Assembly: GCF_963422355.1 (NCBI RefSeq)
Contig: NC_085086.1
Span: 9,314,936-9,378,935, forward strand
DNA length: 64,000 bases
Reading direction: 5' to 3'
Origin: Corticium candelabrum
Lineage: Eukaryota > Porifera > Homoscleromorpha > Homosclerophorida > Plakinidae
The notes beneath the pieces are model-generated. The model did no database searches. It saw only the letters and a list, made by a program, of their open reading frames with translations, and was not told the DNA's origin. Made by a program: the position numbers and the translations under genes. Below are positions 21,304-33,749 of this stretch, one piece after another. The stretch's first letter is position 1. Every line of letters begins with the position of its first letter.

Positions 21304-23800
21304 AATATTGCAGTTTATAGAGATTGTCTCGTCTCTAAGGAAGACAAAGAATTTTGAGTTTTCTTTCTGCTTGTTGCATATTTGCATTCGACTGTTTAGA
21401 CGTAGAAAATGTTACTGAACCGGCAAAACAAGAATATGGCAAAGTATTCGGAAAGTAGACGTACTGGCTGTATAAATTATAAAAATTTATTATTGTCCCC
21501 AAAACGACTCCATCAAGTATCTAAAATATTTTTTATTTCGACCAATATATTAATTCGTTTCTTTAGACAATAACAGGATGCGGGTAAATGCAGTTTAGAA
21601 ATTTAATTAATCTAACTTCTTGTCTGCTGTCATGATTATTTCCTTAGGTAATGGTTATCATTATTATTTCAATATTGCTTAATTACAGTAATGGATTAAT
21701 CGCGAAACAGGCGCTGTCGCCAAGCTTTAATAACTTATTTGCCAAAATCTTCTTCCAAATTTCATTTTATATTTTTCCAGATATCCGCAACCCAAACTAG
21801 ATTTGACTAGTTGGTATTGCAAATGAAACAAATGTGCAGTAGCAATAGTTGGCCTAATCGTATTTAAATGCAATCAAAGGGCTTAATATAATAGATTAAA
21901 TTTACTAATAACATTAATTTGTGCAATGTGATGTGTGGCTGGATCTACGATACCGCGGTCTGGATCGCGAGCAAGACGCACGGTACCAGTGTAACACCGA
22001 CTAACTTATCGTCCGTACGTACTCAAGCATAAATTTGACTGTTATTAAAAAAGAGTAGAGCTAGCAGAACACAGTTTACTAGATTGTTTGCTCGGTTGCT
22101 TCCTTGCGTAAAGTTCACAGTCAATTAACACATCACATTCACCTGATAAAGTGTGCATCCTCTTGTCGCTTCTCATTACTTGTTTCCCACCACGATAAAA
22201 CGGCCCCTCAGCAGTTGATCACCAGGAAGGTCAACCAGTATGCATTTACGCTGCCGCAGTCTTCGGATATAACACAGAGCCACCTAGCACTTCAATGCTA
22301 TATGTAAAAACCACATGGCTACATCAGGGTTTTCCAAAGTTTCAGTATTTTATCTTTGACTATATTAAAACATGTACATTATGGAAGAATCCAGTAACGT
22401 TAAGTCACTGAAAAAGCAAAAAGTGAAACCATGCCAATATATTTTTAATATTTGAAATACTCAATTTGATGTGAAACAACTATTAACTTGCAAACTGATT
22501 ATTTACTACAACAATTGAAAGCCACATAATTATGTATAGAGTAACGACATGAACAATACTGTGATAATGAGTAAACATTAATAGCATCAATGATTTCATA
22601 TTTTCATTACAATAAAAACACGTTGCTTCCTTGATTCACTTTGAAACTGTTTTCTCGGTTAACTAATCATATCTTGTACTATAACCTATCTTCCTGTTTT
22701 GAAAAGTTGTGTTCCTTCTAAAACAAAGTTTAATTAGACATACACAATATTGATCTTATATCTCATTCGTCGCTTTATCGAATCGTTGTTATCAATACAA
22801 TGAATTTATATTATGCCTCAAAATGCAAGCTCAGTTAGGAAGACGTGACATGGACAATGTATTTAAAAACTATCTCAAGAATTGAGTGGCCAACTGTTTC
22901 TCTAGTCCAAGTTAGAAGAAGTGATCTAATATTCAGTTAACAAGATCTAATGAGTCTTAGACAACTAGAAGATGTTCTTGGTTTTTTATATCTCAACGGC
23001 GTCAATCACTTACCAATAGCAAGTTAAAGTACCCATTCCAAAGAAATTAAAAAACTACTTATTCGTAAATATTCAATATAAGACATGCATAAGCAAAAAA
23101 CGTATTTCTGATTAAGCTCCAATTTAAAAATAATTATTTTGATTTAGATAGACAGAATGTAGGCATTTTCATGTGCTTGTTATACTGAGTACAGTTAATG
23201 GGCCATTCAATAATCGATCATGACTAACTTTCCAGATGGTATCAAAGGATTTCAAATATATATATATAGAGAGAGAGAGCACTTAAAATAAATGTTTTTC
23301 CATTCTATTCAAATAAACAATATTTGGCAGAGTCATTAACAAAAGATCTATTGCTACAGGCTATCCGCCTGCTTTAGCTAAATGTGTTGTCTCCTGGGAA
23401 GAGGATATATGGGCAGTAATATCTTATCTTAATCGTCGTTCCATCTGACTCGTTTCCGGTTCTTTACATTTCTAATATACTCTAAATGAATAAGATTAAT
23501 AGAATATTAATTTTAAAAATACAAAAAAGGAATAATTATTAGAAGTGCTAATATAATTTTATGCAGAGTCGTATGTCTGATTGGGCTGCAGTCTCCAGCT
23601 TTGGTTGGAGTTGTCTATTAGACAATTAACAAGACACAAATATGTTTCAAAAATTGGCTACTTTTCAGTTTTGATTTCAGTGACGCCATTATTAATTGAA
23701 GATTTCAAAATTTGCAAATGTTTGAAAACAAACTGTGCTGCTGCTGCGACAGTGAGACACCATGTGTATCACGTTAGCTATCACAGCTTGCATACCCGGA
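21304..23800. other. Inter-unit spacer 3
   Basis: Homologous to 563-2900 and 53046-55600, with the GC-rich block at about 21943-22025 and a short TA/GA stretch at 23255-23280. No gene seen. Confidence 0.78.
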
Positions 23801-23880
23801 TTAGGAAGTGTTGGACTAGTAGATGAACGGTTGACAATCAGGTGATTTAGAGGTGGATTATTAGAACAGAGTTGAAAAAG
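23801..23880 (+). promoter_or_regulatory. Probable 5'-UTR exon of unit 3
   Basis: Conserved block ending GAAAAAG|GTAGGC at 23880. The acceptor TTCTAG is at 24067-24072, directly before the ATG. Confidence 0.55.
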
Positions 23881-24074
23881 GTAGGCAACGTAAAGTATAG
23901 CTACACAACATCAATCAAGTACAGCCAAACCTGACGGAATGTCTTTCATGTCGATTTTAGACACAAGCACGTCAGTTTCCTAACCTAGATTGAGTGTCGT
24001 TTACGCTCTATGTAACTGTACAATGCTAGAGATTCTAAATCAAATCTTAATAACTTATTTTATATCTTCTAGAT

Positions 24075-27000
24075 ATGGATTTGATTTGTGTGTGGGCGGT
24101 GTTGATGCAATGTTGGTTCATGACGTCAGCTGCAGAGACAGGTAGATAGAATATAAATTAACGTATTCTAAAATAATTGTTTACAAACATTAGGTGCCTA
24201 CTTCGCTTGCTACAATCCATCTGACAACGGAATGTCGTATATTGGTCCAAAATCAGAGTCGAAAAACGGCAACAAGTGTTTACTACAGACAAACGGTGAA
24301 ATCTCTTATTGCAGAAATCTCGACAACTCGTCATCAAGTCCTTGGTGCAACATAAATAGCAGCACAAAAGAAATCTGCAATGTAGACTTATGTTATGGTA
24401 ATATAGTATGTTTATAATTGAACTTAAAAGTTAGAATCGTATCTTATACCTTTTTTCATAGGATATTCCATCAATTTGAAAAATGTTACAACGTTTTCCT
24501 CTCGACCGCTCACGAGTCATGGAAAACCCTTTCCATTAAGCCTTGCTACAGATGGAATTATCGGGATAAAACGGAGACAGTGCTTTGTAACAATGACAAG
24601 AAATATGAGTGCCTGGTGGATTGCAGATTTAAAAAAGGACGTTGTCATTAACAGTATCGGATTTTACGTCATAGACCAGAGAAAAACTGTTGAACAAATT
24701 CAAATTGAACTTTCCAGGTCTAACAATAGCGATTTATATATTTCTTGTGGAGACCCATGGATACGCAAGACTTCAGTGGATGGTATCGGCTATCGCAAGT
24801 GTGATGCTGGCAATGGAATAAGAGCACGATACGTCCGTATAAAGGGCAGTTTGAAAAGTGACGGTATATCTGTACTTATTTTGTGTGAAGTGCAGATAAA
24901 CGGAGCTATCGCACCAACAAGACAGTGTAGACATCTTGATTTTCCCTCAGACAAAGCTAAACCCTTTAGCGAAACTTTACGCAGAGATACGTTGGAAATA
25001 AAATGCAATGAAGGCTACTGGCCGCGTTCAGTACAAAATTTGACGTGCCAAAACTCTGGTTACTGGTCTATACCGGTGTGCAAAAAAGGTGATATCATAA
25101 ACATAAAACATTTGTATTACTTTGCTATTTGGTAATTTGTTATTGCTCTGTTAGTATCGCTACTAAACTTGAAGACTAATACTAAACGTATCGAGCTTTT
25201 ACCAGGAGTGTTTAGTCATGCACAAGGAAATGCTGTGGGCCAAAACGCAATTGATGGTATTGTACCTAGTAATACTGGTGACGATATTGGTTTCTTAAAA
25301 TGTGCAATAGCAAGTTACTCACGTTCCAGTGAACTTAGAGTATTTCTTTTAAATCAATATGTATTAATGTCAATTAAGCTATATCTTCGAGACGGCGACA
25401 ATCGACAACGCTGGCAAAATGGACTGAAGGTAATAGTTAATGACAGCAATGTGCAAGAACAACAATGCGGAGACACATACAACCAATTTAGTCAAGGCCA
25501 GAATGCTACTTTTATATGTGGAAATGGAATTCTTTCTTCATTTTTTCGCCTTACACTTGACCATGGTCAACCGCCAACTTCAACACAACCGATTCAAATA
25601 TGTGAAGTGGAAGTGTTAGTAGGTAAGTTTAATAATATATATTGCATGTTTGATTCAAGTCTCTAATATCTATTTCAGTTAGTGAATGTGGAAATCCTCC
25701 ATTAGTTCGTTTTGCTTCGCGTGACTTTCAGTCATTATCGATCAATTCTACAACGACGTATATTTGTATGCAAGGCTACTTTCCAAAAACTACTCAAACT
25801 ATTAAGTGTCTCAGCCACGGCAACTGGTCATTGCCATTACCTTCCTGTACATCAGGTAAAAAGAACAATAAATTACTACATTCATCATCTTCATGTTGTT
25901 CTGAGTAGCTGGTTCATGTGACATCCCCCAAGAAAGATTAAATCACGCATTCACTCAACTGTCGAACGATACACGACGACCAATCGGCAGTAAAGTTTAT
26001 TATACATGCGATAGTGGTTACGAGAAACAAGGCAAAAACGAACTAATTTGTAATTCAAACGCCGAATGGGAAGGACAGATTATTTGCAATGGTAAATATT
26101 AGAATCGTTTATCTTGCAATTTCATTTTCAATTTGATATATTGTAGATTTACAATGCAGTCCGATGCCTCAGTTGGAAAATGGAATAGTAGCAGGAAATA
26201 GACACAATGCAACATTTTCATGTTTTTATGGGTATCGACTACTAAACAGCGGCAGTGCATATTGTGGAAAAAACAGTACGTGGAGATATCCTAGTCAGAG
26301 ACCTAAATGTCAAGGTACCAAGTACCATGTAATTTTCATATACTACGGTACCTAAAACCAATTGATTTGTGCAAGGTATGCAGTGCGAGAAACTCATGTC
26401 ATTGTTAAATGGGAATGTACAAACGCATGATCTGACAGTGAACAGCACTATAAACTATGTTTGTAAGAAAGGATACATAAGAAAGGGCATCAACTCACGG
26501 ACATGTCGAGCTAACAAGATCATAGCATATTGGGACCCTCCTGAGCACACGAGTACTGTCACGTGCAAAGGTTTGGCTTAACTAGAAAATTCAGTTTTTT
26601 ATAATCTTGTTACATTCTTAGCAAAATATAAATTATCAGTCAGTCTTATAATCGAATTAGATGTCTGATAAAATATGAGAGTTCTAAACATATGAACAAA
26701 ATTGGCAAAAAACTACAATATAAAGTCAAATTTATAGTAACATAAATGTAGTAATTTAAGACTGCTGTTTAATTAATGGAATGGCAAAATTTTTCTCTCG
26801 GAAAAAATTAGAAAGAATCGTAACACCTGCTGTACGTACTGGGAAGACTTTTGATACTTTCATTATTTGCTTCTTCTCACCTTGAAATCTTGCTGCGCAT
26901 AAATATATCTGACACTTATAAAACTAATAAGTTTTAGTAGCACTCAGTCTGCAGGTACAACTTATATCTCACGTAGAGGCAACAGAACCGGGGGCAGGAG

Positions 27001-30000
27001 TGGCGACTGCTCCTCTAATATCTTTATCTCCACCACAATGACAGAGTATAAGTTTTCATATAATGACATTTTCCAAACTTTTAAATTCAACTTCTTGTAG
27101 AAGCCTATTATCCTAACTTGCGTATGATGCATTTCGTTTGTCGTTCAAAGTCAAAATAAAAAGACAAGAAAAGCGCTCTTATACTAGCAAAATTTGCTTA
27201 GGAGATATCGTTACGTTATCCCATCGCTTTGGGTAATACCTAGATGGAAGATATCACAGGCGTAGGCATATCACCCATGCAGGGTGGGAGGGACAGCCTA
27301 GTTGTTCCTCGTTTTCTTACACCTGTAGCTAATATGACCTATATTATATGTAGTAACCATTTGCAGCTGATTGGGGTCATTGGCCACATGGTCCTCAGAG
27401 TTTCTGTGTCTCACCTCACATGCCTGCAACAGGTTATCGTTGAGGATCAAAAGCAGTAGACAAGCAAAGAGCTGCTTCTTGAGCGAATATTGCGTAGGAG
27501 ATATCATTACTTTCTCGCCTCTTCCCGGGTACTACCTACAAAGTAGATCTCACCTCGGATGCCTGCAACAGAAATCGATCTATGAAAGAAGGGTCAACTG
27601 GAATGTCAGCCAACCACCGCAGGCTTTAGGTATAATGTATGCGTTCAAGTTGTTTCTTGTATTGAATAAAGAACTGCAGAAGGAGTTTGGTATTATCATC
27701 AATACCATTATCATAATTCAAGATTTTATTGCTTACAGTGATATATGTGATACACTAATTATAGATTTTATAACCGTCACAAATGACATTGTAAGCTATG
27801 TTTCTTGCTCTATTGTCTCTTAGCAATCTACTGCAAAAAGCCCCTTGATCCCATGGATGGGCAATGTTCTGGAAACTCCTATCGCTACCAGAAAGTGGCT
27901 CAGTGTACATGCAATGCCGGATACTTTATGATAGGCAGCAGAGAGATAATATGCAACCATAGAGGTCTGTGGTCTCCATCACCACCGCAATGCCAAAGTA
28001 AGATTTTCTCATATAACAACAAAAATCTTGAATTTAATGTTCTTTCTTTAGGAGTCTATTGTCCTAAATTGCGGTATGATTCAATTCGTTTATCGTTGAG
28101 CATCAAAAGAAGTAAACAAGCAAAGAGCTGCTCCTCGAGCAAATATTGCGTGGGAGATATCATTACTTTCTCGCCTCTTCCCGGGTACTACCTACAAGGT
28201 AGATCTCACCTCGCATGTCTGCAACAGAAATCGATCTATGAAAGCAGGGGCAACTGGAATGTCAGCCAACCACCGCAGGCTTTAGGTATAATGAATGTGG
28301 TCAAGTTGTTTCTTGTATTGAATAAAGAATTGCAGAAGGAGTTTGGTATTATCATCAATACCGTTATAATAATTCAAGATCTTTTTGCTTAGTGATATTT
28401 GTGATACACTAATTATAGATTTAGTAACCGTCACAAATGAAATGGTAACTATGTTTCTTGCTCTATTGTCTCTTAGCAATCAACTGCAAAAAGCCCCTTG
28501 ATCCCTTAGATGGGCAATGTTCTGCGAACTCCTATCGCTACCAGAAAGTGGCTCAGTGTACATGCAATACCGGATACTTCATGATAGGCAGCACAGAGAT
28601 AACATGCAACAATAGAGCTCTGTGGTCTCCATCTCCACCACAATGCCAAAGTAAGATTTTCTCATATAAGATCATAAATCTCGAATTCAATGTTCCTCCT
28701 TTAGGAGTCTATTGTCCTAACTTGCGGTATGATACAACTCGTTTATCGTTGAGCATCAAAAGAAGCAGACAAGCAAAGAGATGCTCTTCGAGCAAATATT
28801 GCGTAGGAGATATCATTACTTTCTCGGCTCTTCCCGGGTACTACCTACAAGGTAGATCTTACCTCGCATGCCTGCAGCAGAAATCGACCTATCAAAGCAG
28901 GGGCAACTGGAATGTCAGCCAACCACCGCAGGCTTTAGGTATAATGTATGTGGTCAAGTTCTTACTTGTATTGAAAAATTACCGCAGAAAGCATTTTGGT
29001 ATTATTATCAATACCGTCATCATAATTGAAGATTTTCTTGCCTACATTGATATTTGGAATGCATTAATTATAGATTTAGTAACCGTCACAAATAAAATTG
29101 TAAGATATGGTTCTTGCTCTATTGTCTCTTAGCAATCAACTGCAAAAAGCCCCTTGATCCCTTAGATGGGCAATGTTCTGCGAACTCCTATCGCTACCAG
29201 AAAGTGGCTCAGTGTACATGCAATACCGGATACTTCATGATAGGCAGCACAGAGATAACATGCAACAATAGAGCTCTGTGGTCTCCATCTCCACCACAAT
29301 GCCGAAGTAAGATTTTCTGATATAAAATCATAAATCTCGAATTCAATATTCTTTCTTTAGGAGTCTATTGTCCTAACTTGCGGTATGATACAACTCGTTT
29401 ATCGTTGAGCATCAAAAGAAGCAGACAAGCAAAGAGATGCTCTTCGAGCAAATATTGCGTGGGAGATATCATTACTTTCTCGGCTCTTCCCGGGTACTAC
29501 CTACAAGGTAGATCTTACCTTGCATGCCTGCAGCAGAAATCGACCTATCAAAGCAGGGGCAACTGGAATGTCAGCCAACCACCGCAGGCTTTAGGTATAA
29601 TGGATGCGTTCAAGTTGTTTCTTGTATTTAATAACAGACTTCAGAAAGAATTTTGGTATTATCATCAATACCGTCATCATAATTGAAGACTTTCTTGCTT
29701 ACAGTGATATTTGCGAAACACTAATTATAGATTTCAGTAACCGTTATACAAATGACACTGTAAAATATGTTCTTGCTCTTTTGTCTCTTAGCGGTCAACT
29801 GCAGAAAACCCATTGATCCAACCAATGGACGATGTTCGGGAAAGTCCTATCGCTATCAGGGAGTTGCTCGGTGTATATGTGATGTTGGATTCTACATAAA
29901 AGGCCGAAGAGATATAACATGCAACGCTAAAGCAAAATGGTCTCCACCTCCACCAACATGCAAAAGTAAGTTTCTCTAATCTAATGATTATTTTGAAACT

Positions 30001-31788
30001 CGATTTTGTATACTAGGGGTCTATTGCCCGGAACTGACGTATAATACAAGTCGTTTATGGACAAAAGTGAAAAGCTGTTCTACGGGAAGATTTTGCGTGG
30101 GAGATATGGTTACGTTCGTGCCTCGTCCTGGTTACTACCTGAAAGGTAGCTTTCACCTCAAATGCTTGCCACCGACATCAGTCTACGAAAAGACAGGCAA
30201 CTGGAATTCCAGTCAACCACAAACATTTGGTATAGACACTTTACTGGTTGGTAATAAAAAATTGTTTTATAATATTTGTGTTGATCAGAAAAGACGTGCC
30301 CTCCTCCACCCTCAAAGATCAACAAAGGATCTGTCCATGCCACTGACAATACAATTCATTCCACAGTAGAATTTACATGCTCAGATGGCTACGAGTTAAT
30401 AGATGGCGATTCTAGAATAGTTTGTATGTCGTCGGGACAGTGGAGTGGAAAACAACCAAGATGTCAACGTGAGTTTTCTAGACTTATATTTGACGAGTTT
30501 CTTCTCAGCTGTTTCTTACTAGACGTTTGCACTAATCTCGGCCCGCAAAACGGGTCTGCTCAACTTTGCGTCGTTCGAAACAGAAGGGCAGAATTAGTCT
30601 GTCTAGAAGCAGTCCAATGCCCGTCAGATTTCACTCCGGTGTGCTCTAGTGATACAGAAACTCACAACAACGTATGTCGTATGAAAATTGCCGGCTGCAA
30701 AAAGTCCGACGCTAGAGACACAACGACTGCTGTAGCTAAAGGACAATGTCTTTATGGTATAAAACAACTGGCAATTGTTTACCCTTTCATATTTTAATAT
30801 TAATTAGGTGGAGTTTGTACTGAATCTCAACCGACATTTCCACCTGGAAATGAATGTAGAGCCACTGCCTATCGATATTATTACAATACTGCAACATCAG
30901 AATGCGAAAGGTATGCTCACGGACCGTGCTACAAAGGACACAACAGTTTCTTGACATTGGACGATTGTAAAGACCTTTGCGTCAAAAGTAGGATCAATTT
31001 AATGTTATCCGTCCGCCATATATACTATTGATAACCGTTACTGTATGCAGCTAATCCTTGCTTATCTGCAATGGATCCTGGCTTGTGCAAATTCCGTCAG
31101 CTACGTTATTATTACAACGTGACAGAAGAAAAGTGCAAGGAATTCTACTATTCAGGCTGTTTTGGAAACGAAAACAATTTTGAGACAAAGTCGGCATGCA
31201 ATGCAAAATGTAGACATTACAGAACTAAGTGTCAATCACTAATGTGCAAATTGTTTAGGCAACGGAGTTCGCGCCACTCATGGAGCAGACATTACCGCAG
31301 GTAGAAAACAGCACTATTCTGCCACATTTGGTATTGATATTCGCAATATTTGAAATTTCAGAAGATTGCTGTAAAAACAGTCTGAAAGATCAGTGCAAGG
31401 GCGAGCTGGGTCAGGTGCAGTATATGAGTATAAGCTGATGTCAAGTTTAATTGGTTTCAATACTTCAGTATTAGATATCGATTCTTCTGACCAAGAAACA
31501 AAGCAAGGCAAAGTGGTTGTCGGTATTAAACTGCAACCAAAGAATTTACAAGGTCAACGAGTATCGAGATATAGGAACGCCGACACACTTTCACTGCCGA
31601 TTGTTGAAAGCACGGTTGATGGATGCAACATGAGGTGTCCTACTTTCAACTCAGGAATGAAGTATCTAGTTGTTGTAAAAGATGCCACAATCAACAAAAA
31701 GCAGATAAAATCTGAAAAGTATTACATAATTCAATATGCAAGTGGTGAGAAAACTGAAAAGTTTGATGAACTAAATACCTGCTCTTAA
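24075..31788 (+). CDS. Unit 3: type II secreted mosaic protein (kringle, FTP-CCP-FTP lectin head, CCPs, X/Y array, Kazal, 2 Kunitz, NTR)
   Basis: The best-preserved type II gene. Exons: 24075-24141, 24194-24397, 24462-25088, 25155-25622, 25679-25855, 25909-26091, 26147-26314, 26376-26570, 27824-27997, 28052-28285, 28477-28650, 28705-28938, 29133-29306, 29361-29594, 29792-29965, 30017-30229, 30289-30468, 30523-30756, 30808-30987, 31051 onward, 31259-31300 and 31362-31788. All internal exons up to Kunitz 2 are phase 1-1 and in frame. The donor after Kunitz 2 is lost; reading through gives a stop at 31304 and a protein of about 1,515 residues lacking NTR. The NTR exon itself carries an apparent one-base shift shared with unit 5. 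The likely role is a secreted recognition protein with protease-inhibitor modules; the domains are seen, the function is inferred. Confidence 0.75.
24194..24397 (+). CDS. Unit 3 exon: kringle-like module
   Basis: 68 residues: FACYNPSDNGMSYIGPKS, then SYCRNLDN, PWC and a terminal C-x4-C. Six cysteines, fully open. Confidence 0.78.
24462..25088 (+). CDS. Unit 3 exon: FTP (fucolectin/F5-8C-like) domain plus CCP
   Basis: 209 codons. The FTP domain shows LATDGIIG, AWWIADLKK, YISCGDPWIR, RARYVRI and LILCEVQING, matching the eel-fucolectin/tachylectin-4/pentraxin class. A four-cysteine CCP follows in the same exon (QCRHLDF, IKCNEGYWPRS, LTCQNSGYWS). The RxD motif of canonical fucose-binding F-lectins is not obvious, so ligand specificity is open. 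Confidence 0.85.
25155..25622 (+). CDS. Unit 3 exon: second FTP-like lectin domain
   Basis: 156 codons. NAIDGIV, SIKLYLRDGD, QNGLKVIVND, QQCGDTY and QICEVEVLV follow the FTP pattern more loosely than the first domain. The tandem pair is kept in all units that retain this region. Confidence 0.7.
25679..26570 (+). CDS. Unit 3: four CCP exons
   Basis: Exons 25679-25855, 25909-26091, 26147-26314 and 26376-26570. Each has four CCP cysteines, the aromatic before Cys II and a Trp before Cys IV. They match 47785, 48018 and 48270 of unit 4; the fourth matches only units 2 and 5. Confidence 0.88.
26571..27436 (+). pseudogene. Unit 3: long intron with decayed X and Y exons
   Basis: 26940-27050 resembles a decayed X exon (its end is ATCTCCACCACAATGACAGA versus ...CAATGCCAAA in intact copies). 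27104-27245 is a decayed Y exon with stops. 27250-27430 is the same inserted stretch seen in unit 1 at 4255-4435. No functional exon is recognised. Confidence 0.55.
27437..30229 (+). CDS. Unit 3: alternating X-Y module array (4 X, 4-5 Y)
   Basis: Y1 (about 27437-27629) lacks a clear acceptor and may be dead. Then come X1 27824-27997, Y2 28052-28285, X2 28477-28650, Y3 28705-28938, X3 29133-29306, Y4 29361-29594, X4 29792-29965 and Y5 30017-30229. The X-to-X period is 653, 656 and 659 bp. X2 and X3 are nearly identical, as are Y3 and Y4, introns included, pointing to recent tandem duplication or conversion. Confidence 0.85.
30289..30468 (+). CDS. Unit 3 exon: CCP module
   Basis: A standard four-cysteine sushi module (TCPPPPSK, FTCSDGYELIDG, QWSGKQPRC), phase 1-1. 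Confidence 0.88.
30523..30756 (+). CDS. Unit 3 exon: Kazal/follistatin-like module
   Basis: 78 residues with PVCSSDTETHNNVC at the core. The donor used must be TATG|GTAT because the upstream GT present in units 1 and 5 is changed here. Confidence 0.8.
30808..30987 (+). CDS. Unit 3 exon: Kunitz domain 1 (P1 Arg)
   Basis: Six cysteines with BPTI spacing and a NEC-R-A reactive site. Fully open. Confidence 0.9.
31051..31304 (+). CDS. Unit 3 exon: Kunitz domain 2 (P1 Lys), reading into a stop
   Basis: A canonical BPTI domain (GLC-K-F site, SGCFGNENNF). In units 1 and 5 the exon ends CTACA|GTAACT; here that site is TTACAGAACT, with no GT. Reading on gives a short basic tail and TAG at 31302-31304. 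Confidence 0.85.
31259..31300 (+). CDS. Unit 3: 42-nt linker exon
   Basis: Acceptor TTTAG|GC and donor CGCAG|GTAGAA, phase 1-1, encoding NGVRATHGADITA. It is conserved in unit 5 (62297-62338), and its first half is fused to a CCP in unit 1. Confidence 0.6.
31362..31788 (+). pseudogene. Unit 3: NTR/C345C-like domain exon with apparent one-base shift
   Basis: The exon opens DCCKNSLKDQCK in the expected phase. The long open frame AVYEYKLMSSLIG...DGCNMRCPTFNSGMKYLVVV, ending at TAA 31786-31788, is then in another frame. The CP-x-F-x-SG-x-KYLVV pattern and the leading double Cys fit netrin-like/C345C domains of complement C3-C5, PCOLCE and TIMP. The shift occurs at the same place in unit 5. Confidence 0.6.
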
Positions 31789-32230
31789 AGAAAATGATGC
31801 CACGACAATTCAATGCTTCTCGCTTGGATAGAAAAAATTCAACGTTGTTGTTTGTGCATTGTTTGAATGTTTGAATGTTAGAATTCTGTGCTTGTTTGAA
31901 TGTTAGAAATCTGTGCTAGTTCATTTCCGACACTTCTACAGTGTACTGTAGAGATGAAGATGTAGACAAGTAGTGCTATCTACTAATGGCAGTAGACAAG
32001 AAAGTATTTCACATTATCTTCAGAGCTATTTATCGTATAAAATGTAATATTGACGGGGAATTTACTTTGACGAAATGACGTATTTTATAGCGACCACCCA
32101 TATAATATCCGCTATTAATTTGGCCAACTTGATATGTTGACGTCATCAGTCACGTGGCTCAGCAAGATGGTAGGTCATCCTTGCATGCCATCTGTTGTGC
32201 CTATGCATTAGTTGGAGACCATGCAGTAAG

Positions 32231-32295
<65 letters not shown>

Positions 32296-33690
32296 TATGT
32301 TAGCAAGCAACGATGTTCAACCGTCAAAATAGAATCCACCAATATACTTTGTCCATCAATTTCTTAGCAAACCGTGAAAATAGATTCCCGCCAAGGTTTC
32401 ATCTTTTACTGTAATTCATTGTAAATGGTTAATTTATAAAAAATGGATTCACGTGGAATTCTTTTTCGTTTCGTTCGACTAACACTTGAAATTACGAAGG
32501 AAAGACAGCTTATTAACAAATCATTGCGAAAGTGGGACTGTACTTTCATAGATTGATTGTATTTCTCTCCGTATTGACGTTTTGAGCCATATAAAAACCA
32601 TTTTTCATTAGTATAATAGGGTATCCTTAAGATATTAGGTTGTCATTTATCTATATATCTTAATCTAACTGGGTACAATAAGGGATAAATTGCAGTTGGA
32701 GGCTGTGTCGTCAAAATTTTGGACAATATTTACAGACACTTGCTTAAAGTTTCTTTTAGGTTTTTCTAGATATGCGCTACCTAACCTAGATTTGACTAGT
32801 AGACATTGCACCTCGGATTGCTTATTTCCATCTACCGCTTTTCATGCAACATTGTCATCATCCAGTTCAGTCATCGTATTTGCTGCATTGTTACTAATTG
32901 TTTAGTTACACGTCAGTACAATAACGTCGAATAAGAAACCTGACAGAAATGGCGTCTGTTAAATTAATGTGAAAATGCAAAGCTCGACAAAACATTAAAA
33001 TGGAGAGCTTAAACCAATGTATTAAATAAATTTCACAAACAGCATTGATTTGTGTACAAGTGATGTGAGGCAAATTGAGACTGGAACTACGAGGACGCGG
33101 TCTGGATAGCCTCGTACCCAGGCGCGCTTGCGCGCCCGGATTAGTAGAAAGAACTAAGAAGGGTTAGCAGAAATCGAGTTCTCTAGGTTGTGTTCATCCT
33201 TTACACTATTTTTTGCCGGTTTGCTTTCTTGTGTGAAGTTCACAATCGACACATCATACTCACCCGATAAAGTGTGCATTCTCTTGTAGCTGTTCCTTGC
33301 CTGTTTCTATCGGGATAAACCGCTTCTCAGCAGCCGAACACCAGGAAGGTCAATGACACCATGGATTTGCACTACAGTACTCTCCGATATCATACACATC
33401 AATTGATGGCTAAACGTAAAAACCGTAAACTAATACGAATAAATATATTGATTAACGAAAATGTGCATTGCGAATTAGTAGTTGCAATGTTTAAGGAAAA
33501 TGAATCGTGTAATAGCAAGGTTTGCATGTTTATTGCGTAAGGCTAGGATGTGTATGTTATTCAAAGTTTGTGGGTTGTGGGTTCATCACAACACTACTAG
33601 TTGCCACGTCTCAAGCACCTGAAATGTGTGATATCCTGTTGTCACATTTTACCGCAACTATTCTACCAGGACTTAGAACGGCCTCAACTT
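31789..33690. other. Spacer 4 after unit 3
   Basis: The first kilobase is unique. From about 32690 it is homologous to the other spacers (the ACCTAACCTAGATTTGACTA block and a diverged GC-rich block at 33082-33140). A TA microsatellite is at 32231-32299. No gene seen. Confidence 0.7.
32231..32299. repeat. (TA)n microsatellite
   Basis: About 34 dinucleotide copies, ending in TATACATATATATG. Confidence 0.97.
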
Positions 33691-33749
33691 GAACAATGGT
33701 TGATAATCAGGCGATTTAGAATTGCAGTATTGGAACCGCGTTCGCGAAG
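33690..33749 (+). promoter_or_regulatory. Orphaned 5'-UTR exon, probably of unit 4
   Basis: GGTTGATAATCAGGCGATTT and the flanks match the unit 2 exon at 13500-13569, including the donor GCGAAG|GTAAGCC and about 150 bp of the following intron. The expected signal-peptide exon about 195 bp downstream is missing; the next one is at 46190. Confidence 0.6.

Noticed and set aside
27437-27629. Y1 of unit 3 as a certain coding exon
   Set aside because: The downstream half is intact, but no acceptor in the right phase is visible upstream, so it was kept only as doubtful.
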